From Nitrososphaerota archaeon (lineage in GTDB: Archaea; Thermoproteota; Nitrososphaeria; Nitrososphaerales; Gagatemarchaeaceae), in assembly GCA_005877365.1 (NCBI GenBank), contig VBPP01000124.1, forward strand, positions 1 to 5,966: DNA of 5,966 nucleotides. Direction: 5' to 3'. A program made the translations under genes and the position numbers. How positions within the stretch are numbered: the first letter of the stretch is position 1; each line of letters opens with the position of its first letter. Positions 1 through 5,807 of the stretch are shown here, piece after piece. Below the pieces are notes generated by a model. The model was not told the DNA's origin. It saw nothing but the letters and a program-made list of their open reading frames with translations, and ran no database searches.

Positions 1-2
1 AC

Positions 3-581
3 TGGATCCTGATTAGGGGTGTCAACAATTCCATCACGTTGGATGGCGCCCTTTCAAGGGTCTTCAAAGCACAAAGATCCCTCTCGGGCAACATGATGAT
101 TTCTCACGAGGATGGCGAAGTGATTGACTTGGAGATTACCCCCGACAATATCGGAGTGATGTACCCTGAAGAAGGAATACTGTCGCACACCAATCATTTC
201 ATCGAACTCAGGCATCAGGTCCAAGACCTCTTCAGAACCTCGATTCCTGATTCTCTCATCCGCTCGCACAGGGCCATGAAGTTGCTCGCCCGGCGTCGCG
301 GCAAGATCAGAGTCGAGGATTTCAAGGCCGTCTTCACCGACCATTTCAGTTATCCCAACTCAATATGCAGACATGCAGACCCGAAGGTTGATCCGATGAA
401 AGGCTTCACAACGATAAGTTCACTGATTTACGACCTCAACACAAGGGTCCTGCATTACTCGGTAGAGAATCCATGCGAACACGGGTACCAGACTTTGAGA
501 CCGAAGTCTCTGGCTCCTGACAATGGCAAGATGGAAAGGGCGGTGGTCTCCAAGAGTCGCCAGAAAAGACCAATGACCTAG
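3..581 (+). CDS. C45-family acyltransferase/amidohydrolase (acyl-CoA:6-APA acyltransferase-like), C-terminal part, 5' end outside window
   Basis: The frame is open from base 3, so this is the 3' part of a longer gene; the TTG at 39 is an internal Leu codon, since protein-like sequence (ILIRGVNNSITLDGAL) runs through it. 192 codons are visible. The match to the C45 autoproteolytic Ntn-hydrolase family is by pattern: a helix ending in a segment like GNMMISHEDGEVIDLE, then HTNHF (bases 186-200), then near the end SSLIYDL and ENPCEHGYQ, which resemble the family's final strands. Known members are made as precursors that cut themselves before a Cys nucleophile and then transfer or hydrolyse acyl groups on amide bonds; that Cys would lie upstream and cannot be checked. 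The last 25 or so residues are basic and look like a tail. The gene ends 52 bp before the transporter genes on the same strand. The specific substrate is unknown. Confidence 0.75.
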   Translation, partial: WILIRGVNNSITLDGALSRVFKAQRSLSGNMMISHEDGEVIDLEITPDNIGVMYPEEGILSHTNHFIELRHQVQDLFRTSIPDSLIRSHRAMKLLARRRGKIRVEDFKAVFTDHFSYPNSICRHADPKVDPMKGFTTISSLIYDLNTRVLHYSVENPCEHGYQTLRPKSLAPDNGKMERAVVSKSRQKRPMT

Positions 582-582
582 T

Positions 583-590
583 CTTAAGTA
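583..590 (+). promoter_or_regulatory. Possible weak TATA element before the permease operon
   Basis: CTTAAGTA lies just after the C45 stop codon and loosely resembles an archaeal TATA box. A start site about 26 bp downstream would fall near base 612, giving a leader of about 20 nt before the ATG at 634. The match is imperfect and the operon could instead be read through from the C45 gene. Confidence 0.25.
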
Positions 591-600
591 GCCCCTAGCT

Positions 601-630
601 GTAGCGCAATCACCCATTCCAGAGCGCTAC
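601..630. repeat. Perfect 7-bp inverted repeat just upstream of the first permease gene
   Basis: GTAGCGC (601-607) and GCGCTAC (624-630) are exact reverse complements separated by 16 bp. In RNA the stem could extend by a U-G and a C-G pair (600/631 and 599/632). The right arm ends three bases before the ATG at 634. The 16-bp spacing and the position around the predicted transcription start suit either a dimeric repressor operator or a hairpin over the translation start. It is not followed by a T-run, so it does not look like a terminator of the C45 gene. Chance cannot be excluded. Confidence 0.4.
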
Positions 631-633
631 GGG

Positions 634-1608
634 ATGAACGTGAATTCGAGCAGGCTGAGGAAGAGAATCAGGGACTCCATCCTCATATTATTCCTTGTAG
701 TACTTGTTGTCGCCTTTGCCATAGGTTCTTCTGGCTTCCTCCGTCCCTCGAACATCGTCTCGATTCTTTCGAATTTTTCGGTGCTGTTGATACTGTCGCT
801 AGGTATAAGCTGGGTCGTCATGGCGGGGTCGCTCGACATATCTCAGGCGGGGATCGCTGGTTTGGTTGGGATCCTGATAGGACTGATTCTCCCCGTTATT
901 GGCTATGGTGCCATCGCCGTTGGGATACTGGTGGGAGCAGGATTTGGATCCCTGAACGGCCTGATCTTCACCAAGGCACGGATTCCTTCCTTCCTCGTTA
1001 CCCTTGGCACTCTGTTCGTGACGACCGGACTTGAGAAGTACTTAGCAGTAACTGCGCATGTTCTCACCAATGGCATACCGATCGAGGGAAGACTCGACGT
1101 CTTCCTTCCGACGATACCCCTTCTGAACGTCCCAAGAAGCTTCTCGCTTTTCTACTGGGCGGCTGGTGAAAGCATTCTGTTCTACATGATCTCGCAGAAG
1201 ACAAGGTTCGGACTAAGGATCTATGCCATTGGCTCGAGCGCAAGTTCCACTCTGCTGTACGGTATCAATGTGACAGGTTACCAGGTCCTGGTCTTCGCCT
1301 TGAGTGGCGCAATCTCCGCTGTGGCGGGCTTCCTGTACCTCCCCTACCTGAACACAGCGAGTCCGACTTTCACAGACTCCTTGACCTTCGTCACGTTGGC
1401 AGCAGTAGTTTTGGGCGGAACTGCTCTCGCTGGTGGTGTCGGCGGCTTTCACAGGACAGTCATTGGGGCCCTCATCCTGAGCATCATCAACAACGGACTT
1501 ACCGTCATGGGATTGGACGCGCTTGCGCTCTTCGTAGTGCAGGGTGTGATAATAATCATCGCGGCGGTCGCGGTGTCGAGGGGCATCAAGACGGGCATCA
1601 TCCAATGA
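634..1608 (+). CDS. ABC transporter permease, RbsC-like (CUT2/BPD_transp_2 family), first of two
   Basis: A 324-residue hydrophobic protein of normal family length that forms half of the membrane channel of a ribose-type ABC importer. After a short basic N-terminus the first membrane helix is at about residues 15-32. Family landmarks appear in order: GSLDISQAG (65-73, the usual LDLSxGS segment), GSLNGLIFTKARIPSFLVTLGT (105-126), the cytoplasmic TRFGLRIYAIG (190-200) followed by YGINV, which contacts the ATPase, and GGTALAGGVG (261-270) with IGALILSIINNGL (277-289) near the end. A final hydrophobic helix (about 299-315) and a short basic tail complete it. ATG at 634 is the first start codon after the in-frame stop at 589. 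No clear Shine-Dalgarno precedes it, but an inverted repeat does. The second permease begins 15 bp after the stop, so the two are probably co-transcribed and form a heterodimer. The transported ligand is not determined. Confidence 0.93.
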   Translation: MNVNSSRLRKRIRDSILILFLVVLVVAFAIGSSGFLRPSNIVSILSNFSVLLILSLGISWVVMAGSLDISQAGIAGLVGILIGLILPVIGYGAIAVGILVGAGFGSLNGLIFTKARIPSFLVTLGTLFVTTGLEKYLAVTAHVLTNGIPIEGRLDVFLPTIPLLNVPRSFSLFYWAAGESILFYMISQKTRFGLRIYAIGSSASSTLLYGINVTGYQVLVFALSGAISAVAGFLYLPYLNTASPTFTDSLTFVTLAAVVLGGTALAGGVGGFHRTVIGALILSIINNGLTVMGLDALALFVVQGVIIIIAAVAVSRGIKTGIIQ

Positions 1609-1611
1609 GGT
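1607..1611 (+). promoter_or_regulatory. Ribosome-binding site of the second permease, overlapping the upstream stop codon
   Basis: GAGGT (followed by TGAT) begins inside the TGA stop of the first permease and lies 12 nt before the TTG at 1624. It is complementary to the 16S 3' end and supports a TTG start here. The overlap with the stop suggests translational coupling of the two permeases. Confidence 0.5.
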
Positions 1612-1623
1612 TGATGTATTGAT

Positions 1624-2466
1624 TTGTTGAAACTCGGCGGGAGAAGGCTACAGGAGAGGCTTATCGTTTCGAACCTCGGACTGCTGATCGGGATGATAGT
1701 CTTGTTCTCTGTCGCGAGCCCCGGTTTTCTCTCGGTTCGAGGTATTATCGTCATCCAGCTCACTTTGGTCCCAATTCTACTGCTCGCTGTGGGCGAGACC
1801 TTCGTCCTGATGGCCCGTTCCTTCGATCTGTCAATTGGAAGCATCTACATCCTGACAAGCGTCTTCACTGCGCTCTTTGCATCGCAGCTCGGACCCGTTG
1901 CTATACTAGTCGGGCCAGCGACCGGAGCAATCTTCGGCCTGATGAATGGCATGGTCTTTAAGTTCGGAAGAATCCCTTCTTTCATCGCGACGCTTGCAAC
2001 CATGATAATTTACCAAGGAGTGGCTCAGATCGTCGTGACGGGACAGTACTATCTCTTCGCTACCGAGGAGAGCTTCCGGGCAATTGCGATCTCCTTCGTT
2101 GCAAGTGTCATACCGCTCATGATGGTCTGGGCAATGATTCTGACTGTCTTCTTCATCTTCGTGGCTCTTAAAACAAAGTTCGGCCGCGTAGTCTATTCGA
2201 TTGGAGCAAACTACGAGGCAACACGGTTCTCGGGCATCAATGTGATGAAGTATCAGCTTGCGGCATTCGCCATAAGCGGTTTCCTCGCAGGCGTTGCAGG
2301 GGGTCTTGCCGCCGCACAACAGGGAGGCGCCTCCGCCCTCCCATACCCCATCCTCCTGCCCGCTGTCGCGGCAGCGACAATCGCTGGGACGCCGATCACC
2401 GGAGGAGTAGTGATAATCGCAATCTATCTAACAACAGACCGGAGAGTCGTACAACTCATCAAGTGA
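1624..2466 (+). CDS. ABC transporter permease, RbsC-like, second of two, short with an apparent internal C-terminal deletion
   Basis: A 280-residue paralogue of the upstream permease; the family usually has about 310-350. It retains a first helix at about 17-31, SFDLSIGS (66-73), FGLMNGMVFKFGRIPSFIATLAT (104-126), TKFGRVVYSIGANYEATRFSGINV (184-207), and the LLPAVAAATIAGTPITGG segment (244-261). After this the usual GSxxGTxxGALILGxxNNGL helix is missing. The sequence passes from TPITGGV straight into VIIAIYLTTDRR, which looks like the normal last helix and tail. Compared with the first permease about 35 residues are absent, in frame, with the junction near bases 2404-2412. Start choice: the frame opens after the TGA at 1612, leaving only TTG at 1624 or 1627, and GAGGT at 1607 supports either. 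The ATPase follows six bases after the stop. It may still function with an altered helix count, or the deletion may be an assembly or strain artefact. Confidence 0.88.
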   Translation: MLKLGGRRLQERLIVSNLGLLIGMIVLFSVASPGFLSVRGIIVIQLTLVPILLLAVGETFVLMARSFDLSIGSIYILTSVFTALFASQLGPVAILVGPATGAIFGLMNGMVFKFGRIPSFIATLATMIIYQGVAQIVVTGQYYLFATEESFRAIAISFVASVIPLMMVWAMILTVFFIFVALKTKFGRVVYSIGANYEATRFSGINVMKYQLAAFAISGFLAGVAGGLAAAQQGGASALPYPILLPAVAAATIAGTPITGGVVIIAIYLTTDRRVVQLIK

Positions 2467-2475
2467 TGGGATTTG
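2463..2475 (+). promoter_or_regulatory. Stop/ribosome-binding-site/TTG-start junction between second permease and ATPase
   Basis: The permease TGA (2464-2466) is embedded in GTGAT, a match to the core of the archaeal Shine-Dalgarno sequence, and TTG (2473-2475) follows five bases later. Both genes are in the same frame with only TGG and GAT between stop and start. This suggests coupled translation; occasional stop readthrough would give a permease-ATPase fusion. Confidence 0.45.
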
Positions 2476-4005
2476 GCTAGCTCGAGTGGTGAGGTACTAG
2501 AGCTGACAGCTGAGGGCATCGTGAAGAGGTTCGGAGATTTCGTCGCCCTCGACAACGTGAATCTTGACCTTAGGGCGGGCGAGGTCTTGGGGGTCGTGGG
2601 TCAGAACGGCTCTGGAAAATCGACCCTGATGAAGGTATTGATAGGAGCACAGAAGCCTGACGCTGGAAGAATTCAACTCAGGGGCAGGCCATTTTCGCCG
2701 AAGAACCCGCACGACGCAGAGTCGCACGGAATCTCGATGGTTTACCAGGACGGTGCATTGGTCCCTGACTTGAAGGTTTACCAGTACGTCTATCTCGGGC
2801 GGGAAGTCACCCGCGGCACCATATTGCACTCGCGCGGCATGAGGGACAAGACATCGGAACTGCTGGAAAATCTCAAGATTCCCTGCTCTTCTGATGATTT
2901 CATCCGTGACCTCAGCCCTGCGACCCAGAGGATGGTCTCCATTGCGAAAGCTTCCCTCGGTATGATCACCGGAGAGAACAAGAGTGATGAGAGGATCATC
3001 ATTCTAGACGAACCTACTGCTCAACTGAGTTCGACAGAGCGTTCCATCGTCTTTGACAAAGTTCGCGAATGGAAGAAGCGTGTCTCATTCGTCATAATTT
3101 CGCATCTTCTCCAAGAGCTGATAGAGATATCCGACAGGATGACTGTCATACGAGACGGGAAGAATGTCGGGACCCTAGACCTTCACGAAAAGTCGGTAAG
3201 CGCGGCTGAGCTGCATAAGCTGATAATGGGTAGGGAGAGGCGGGACATAGTCGTAAGGAGAAACGCCTCCTTGACCAAAGTCCTAGAAGTTGAACTTGCG
3301 AAGCAGGGAGTATTCGATGTCTCTTTCTCTTTGGGGGAAGGAGAGATCGTCGGCTTTTACGGGACAATTGGCTCCGGCGTACGGGAATTAGGCATGGCTC
3401 TGATCGGCTCACTCAGGATAGACAGAGGGGTCCTGAAGAAAGGCGGCAAGTCGTTGGGAGGGAGTATTGCTGCTCGTGTTAGGATGGGGATAGGCTACCT
3501 TACAGGTGATCACGCATCGCAACTGAACATTGAATGGTCTGTTCAGAGAAACATCTCTCTTTCCAACTGGGACAAAATACTTACTAGATTCTTGAAACTG
3601 GCAATGATAGATTCGCGGAAGGAAAGGCAGTTGGCTGAAGAGTACATGAAGTTGACGAACATTGCACCTCCCAATCCAGATGCGATATGCATGTCCCTGA
3701 GCGGTGGAAACAAGCAGAAGGTCATTCTTGCAAGATGGTTGGCGAAGGAACCCGACATCTTGGTCTTGGATAACCCCACCGCAGGTGTGGACGTCGGCAC
3801 TAGGGAGGAATTCTACAGGCTCTTGGCGAACAGCGCCGCGAGCGGCAAGAGTTTCATACTGATAAGCGAGGACTTGGACGAGCTATCGACCCTCTGTTCA
3901 AAGTTGCATCTGATGAAAGACGGCAAGATTGTCAGAAGTCTCGCCAGCGCAGCCCTGGAAAACCTGGGCGACGAAGATATTCGTCAGATAATCAAGGGCC
4001 TCTAG
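2473..4005 (+). CDS. ABC transporter ATP-binding protein with two nucleotide-binding domains, RbsA/MglA-like (CUT2)
   Basis: 510 residues, the usual length for the fused ATPase of ribose-type importers; it sits at the inner face of the membrane and powers the permease pair. Domain 1: Walker A GQNGSGKST (43-51), Q-loop YQD (91-93), weak signature LSPATQ (147-152), Walker B IIILDEPTA (175-183) and switch His211. A short extra stretch (about 163-173) lies before Walker B. Domain 2: degenerate Walker A GTIGSGVREL (297-306, no Lys), YLTGDH (342-347) where relatives have YVPEDR, intact signature LSGGNKQK (409-416), Walker B ILVLDNPTAGVDVG (429-442) with Asn434 instead of Glu, and no switch His (ISEDLDEL). 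TTG at 2473 is the only start in frame after the permease TGA at 2464; GTGAT (2463-2467) is a plausible ribosome-binding site. The gene is in the same frame as the upstream permease, separated by a single stop. It ends with tandem stops, TAG then TGA. Confidence 0.95.
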   Translation: MASSSGEVLELTAEGIVKRFGDFVALDNVNLDLRAGEVLGVVGQNGSGKSTLMKVLIGAQKPDAGRIQLRGRPFSPKNPHDAESHGISMVYQDGALVPDLKVYQYVYLGREVTRGTILHSRGMRDKTSELLENLKIPCSSDDFIRDLSPATQRMVSIAKASLGMITGENKSDERIIILDEPTAQLSSTERSIVFDKVREWKKRVSFVIISHLLQELIEISDRMTVIRDGKNVGTLDLHEKSVSAAELHKLIMGRERRDIVVRRNASLTKVLEVELAKQGVFDVSFSLGEGEIVGFYGTIGSGVRELGMALIGSLRIDRGVLKKGGKSLGGSIAARVRMGIGYLTGDHASQLNIEWSVQRNISLSNWDKILTRFLKLAMIDSRKERQLAEEYMKLTNIAPPNPDAICMSLSGGNKQKVILARWLAKEPDILVLDNPTAGVDVGTREEFYRLLANSAASGKSFILISEDLDELSTLCSKLHLMKDGKIVRSLASAALENLGDEDIRQIIKGL

Positions 4006-4080
4006 TGACAATAACATTCCGTTTCTTTCATCCATCTTGTCTGGCTGATGACGTTACGATAACATCTCCAAAAGGAGTCT
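4006..4080. other. Non-coding stretch after the ATPase gene
   Basis: No gene is seen here. It begins with a second stop (TGA, 4006-4008) after the ATPase TAG. A pyrimidine-rich stretch, CCGTTTCTTTCATCC (4019-4033), could serve as a weak archaeal terminator. A small CTCC-AAAA-GGAG hairpin (4066-4077) is followed by CTTT. Neither is strong enough to call a terminator with confidence. Confidence 0.3.
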
Positions 4081-4257
4081 TTAAGTCCCCGATGCCTCCC
4101 TGAGGTGATGATACCAGAGCATGAAGAGGTCGATGAAGGATTGGAGATTATCAAGCCCCTCTGAGAGGTCGTTGTAGAAGCGTCCCATCCTCTTCAGAGG
4201 TCTCTTATTCCTCTTGAAGACGTGCGCATCCTGGACGGCTTTCAGGAGAACACTGTA
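4081..4257 (-). pseudogene. Minus-strand coding remnant, probably the C-terminal tail of a transposase
   Basis: Read on the minus strand from 4257 to the TAA at 4083-4081, 58 codons give a protein-like segment. It contains DAHVFKRNKRPLKRMGRFYN, then DLSEGLDNLQSFIDL, then FMLWYHHLREASGT. Third codon positions are mostly G or C, as in the neighbouring genes, which argues for real former coding sequence. A basic stretch followed by an aromatic FYN and a helix ending in LWYHHLR is reminiscent of the C-terminal ends of DDE transposases, but I do not recognise a specific family. There is no start codon suited to a complete gene. The frame stays open upstream to about 4357 only by running through the promoter and antisense to the binding-protein gene, so the likely homology ends near 4257. 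No terminal inverted repeats or target duplications are visible. The transposase identity is a guess; the coding-remnant reading is somewhat firmer. Confidence 0.42.
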
Positions 4258-4258
4258 T

Positions 4259-4273
4259 GTAAGGGTTAAATAA
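4259..4273 (+). promoter_or_regulatory. Archaeal promoter (BRE plus TATA box) of the solute-binding-protein gene
   Basis: GTAAGG (4259-4264) followed by GTTAAATAA (4265-4273) resembles a purine-rich BRE and TATA box. The box centre, about 4269, lies roughly 27-28 bp before the TTG at 4297, so transcription should begin at or within a few bases of the start codon. No Shine-Dalgarno lies between the box and the TTG, consistent with a leaderless message. This would let the binding protein be made in excess of the membrane components. Confidence 0.6.
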
Positions 4274-4296
4274 GGTTCAAGACTATCAACTCCAAA

Positions 4297-5775
4297 TTGG
4301 ACAACCCGCGGAAAAGGAAGTCGTCCGCAGATGGGTCTACCCTGACTGGAACAAGTTCAAGTAATTTGGAAGAGATAAGAAAACTGAATGAGAACCTTCC
4401 ACTGCTCAGCCGACGGGTTACGCGACGCCAGGCAATCAGCTCAGTCGCCAAAGCGGCGATGGGTGTAGCGGCCGCAGCTGTCGTCGGTGGCGGTGCTTAC
4501 GCCGCGTATGTTGCAAGCCAAGCCGCCACGCAAGCGAGCAAAACCACGACAACGACGAGCTCAACCGCCACGACCTCGTCTGGAGAGCAGCTCAAGTTCG
4601 GTCTGGTCTCTTTCAGCCTCTCCGACCCCGCTCCAGCTGCGTGGAGGGACGGGTGGGTTGCATCTTGCAACGCTCTAGGGGTTCAGCCTCTGGTGTTCGA
4701 TTATGGTTTCGACGCCTCAAAGGCTCTGGAGGCTGTAAGAAATTATGCGGCGAGTGGCGTGCAGGCGATATGGGTCCAGGCACCGACAAACGATATTATT
4801 CCATCGATAGCGCAGGTCGCTGAAGAGAACAAAGTGTATGTGGGCTGGATCTGGAACTATCTGCCTAACCAAGAGCCTTGGACTTATGGTTCAGGAAAAT
4901 ACGTACTATTCAACAGAGATGTCGATGGGATATTCGACCACAGGGTCCCAGCGCGTGCCGTCTTCCAGTACATGAAAAATGAGGGAAAGGGAAACGGAAA
5001 GGCCTTCCTGATTTCGGGCCGTCAAGGCCAGATTCTGAGCAACGTCAGGGACTACGCGGTGTGGTACGAGTGGACGAAGTTCTACCCTGACGTGGACCTC
5101 CGCGGGTTCCTCTATGGCCAGTGGTCCATCGAACCCGCGATTGACGCAACGAATCAGATGGTCGCAAAGCACGGGAACCCCGACGGTTGTATCGGGGCCA
5201 ATGACGCGATTGCGATTGGAATGGCCCGGGCCTTGGACGCGTTCAACGTAAAGGTCCCAACGGCTGGTTCGGATGCTCAGCTCCCTGCGCTGAAGATCAT
5301 GCTCGAAGGTAAGGGCTTCCCGATAATCGTCGACGCCGGGTTCAATCTCGCCTACGACGGTGGTGCGTCAGCGGCGATGTTCTACGACGTAGTGAAGGGC
5401 TCTTGGTACCCGAAGGACGGGGAGAGAATCCAGGTCTGCGGGATGATAGGTCTGGCGAACGATGTTGACAAGACCAAGGCCCTGCTCGGCGACCTGGTAA
5501 CACAGTTCCCGTACAAGTGGTTCAGCGTACAGGACTATCAGGATCAAGTGATAAACAAACCACCGGGTCCATGGAACTGGAAAGCAATGTCAATAGCCAA
5601 GGCTGAGGCCGAAGGAATAACCTTCGACAGGACAGGAGGTGGAGCCTTCGGGAGCACCGTCTATCCAGTATCCCAGACACCCTTCGGGAGCACGGACAAG
5701 TTCAATCAGCTGTATCAAGACCAGCAGAACAAGACTCCCTCGGACTACTGGGGCGACAGGGCAAACAACGGCTGA
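4297..5775 (+). CDS. Tat-exported solute-binding protein of a ribose-type ABC importer (periplasmic-binding-protein type 1 fold)
   Basis: 492 residues; the extracytoplasmic ligand receptor for the adjacent permeases and ATPase. A charged cytoplasmic N-terminus of about 38 residues leads to twin arginines (SRRVT, 38-42, and TRRQAIS, 42-48), a hydrophobic Ala/Val/Gly segment (about 50-70) and possible cleavage after AYA (67-69). It may instead stay as a membrane anchor, since no lipobox Cys is present. A Thr/Ser-rich linker (81-95) precedes the type 1 binding fold, which begins at LKFGLVSFSLSD (99-110). Fold landmarks include AASGVQAIWVQAPTNDIIPSI-like sequence (151-171) and GANDAIAIGMARALDA (300-315) followed by VPTAGSDA (320-327). 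A C-terminal extension of about 90 residues rich in aromatic residues, Gly and Pro follows. TTG at 4297 is the first start after the in-frame TAA at 4267 and matches the promoter position; a TTG near 4363 would also keep the Tat motif. A deacetylase-family gene follows 32 bp downstream. Confidence 0.9.
   Translation: MDNPRKRKSSADGSTLTGTSSSNLEEIRKLNENLPLLSRRVTRRQAISSVAKAAMGVAAAAVVGGGAYAAYVASQAATQASKTTTTTSSTATTSSGEQLKFGLVSFSLSDPAPAAWRDGWVASCNALGVQPLVFDYGFDASKALEAVRNYAASGVQAIWVQAPTNDIIPSIAQVAEENKVYVGWIWNYLPNQEPWTYGSGKYVLFNRDVDGIFDHRVPARAVFQYMKNEGKGNGKAFLISGRQGQILSNVRDYAVWYEWTKFYPDVDLRGFLYGQWSIEPAIDATNQMVAKHGNPDGCIGANDAIAIGMARALDAFNVKVPTAGSDAQLPALKIMLEGKGFPIIVDAGFNLAYDGGASAAMFYDVVKGSWYPKDGERIQVCGMIGLANDVDKTKALLGDLVTQFPYKWFSVQDYQDQVINKPPGPWNWKAMSIAKAEAEGITFDRTGGGAFGSTVYPVSQTPFGSTDKFNQLYQDQQNKTPSDYWGDRANNG
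5645..5693 (+). repeat. Short in-frame direct repeat inside the binding-protein C-terminal extension
   Basis: CCTTCGGGAGCAC occurs at 5645-5657 and again at 5681-5693, exactly 36 bp (12 codons) apart, encoding two FGST motifs at residues 451-454 and 463-466. It may be a small internal duplication or simply a repeated structural turn. Confidence 0.5.
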
Positions 5776-5796
5776 AGACTGGCGTACGGTGGGCAA

Positions 5797-5803
5797 GAGG
5801 TGA
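5797..5803 (+). promoter_or_regulatory. Strong ribosome-binding site for the downstream deacetylase-family gene
   Basis: GAGGTGA is a long match to the archaeal anti-Shine-Dalgarno and ends four bases before ATG at 5808. It decides that start over the GTG at 5817 and ATG at 5820. No TATA-like box lies in the 32-bp gap, so this gene is probably co-transcribed with the binding protein. Confidence 0.65.
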
Positions 5804-5807
5804 GAGC

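Noticed and set aside
39..41. TTG at base 39 as the true start of the first gene
   Set aside because: The frame is open to the window edge and the residues before it (ILIRGVNNSIT) continue the C45-like pattern, so the gene extends to the left.
601..630. Inverted repeat read as part of a CRISPR array or tRNA
   Set aside because: There is only one pair of arms with no repeated units, and no cloverleaf can be formed from the surrounding 50 bases.
1213..1844. Minus-strand open frames opposite the two permease genes
   Set aside because: Their composition (runs of Asp, Arg, His, Ser) is what hydrophobic permease codons yield when read in reverse; there are no motifs and no separate start signals.
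4066..4082. CTCC-AAAA-GGAG hairpin followed by CTTT as a factor-independent terminator of the ATPase transcript
   Set aside because: The stem is only four base pairs and the T-run is short; archaeal termination does not depend on such hairpins, so it is mentioned only as a weak possibility.
4108..4164. Tiny + strand ORF (ATG at 4108, 18 codons) with GAGGTG directly before it
   Set aside because: The ribosome-binding-like sequence abuts the ATG with no spacing, the peptide is acidic and featureless, and it runs antisense to a better-supported coding remnant.
4266..4451. Minus-strand open frame of 61 codons opposite the start of the binding-protein gene
   Set aside because: It lies almost wholly antisense to the Tat signal region of a well-supported gene and shows no family pattern.
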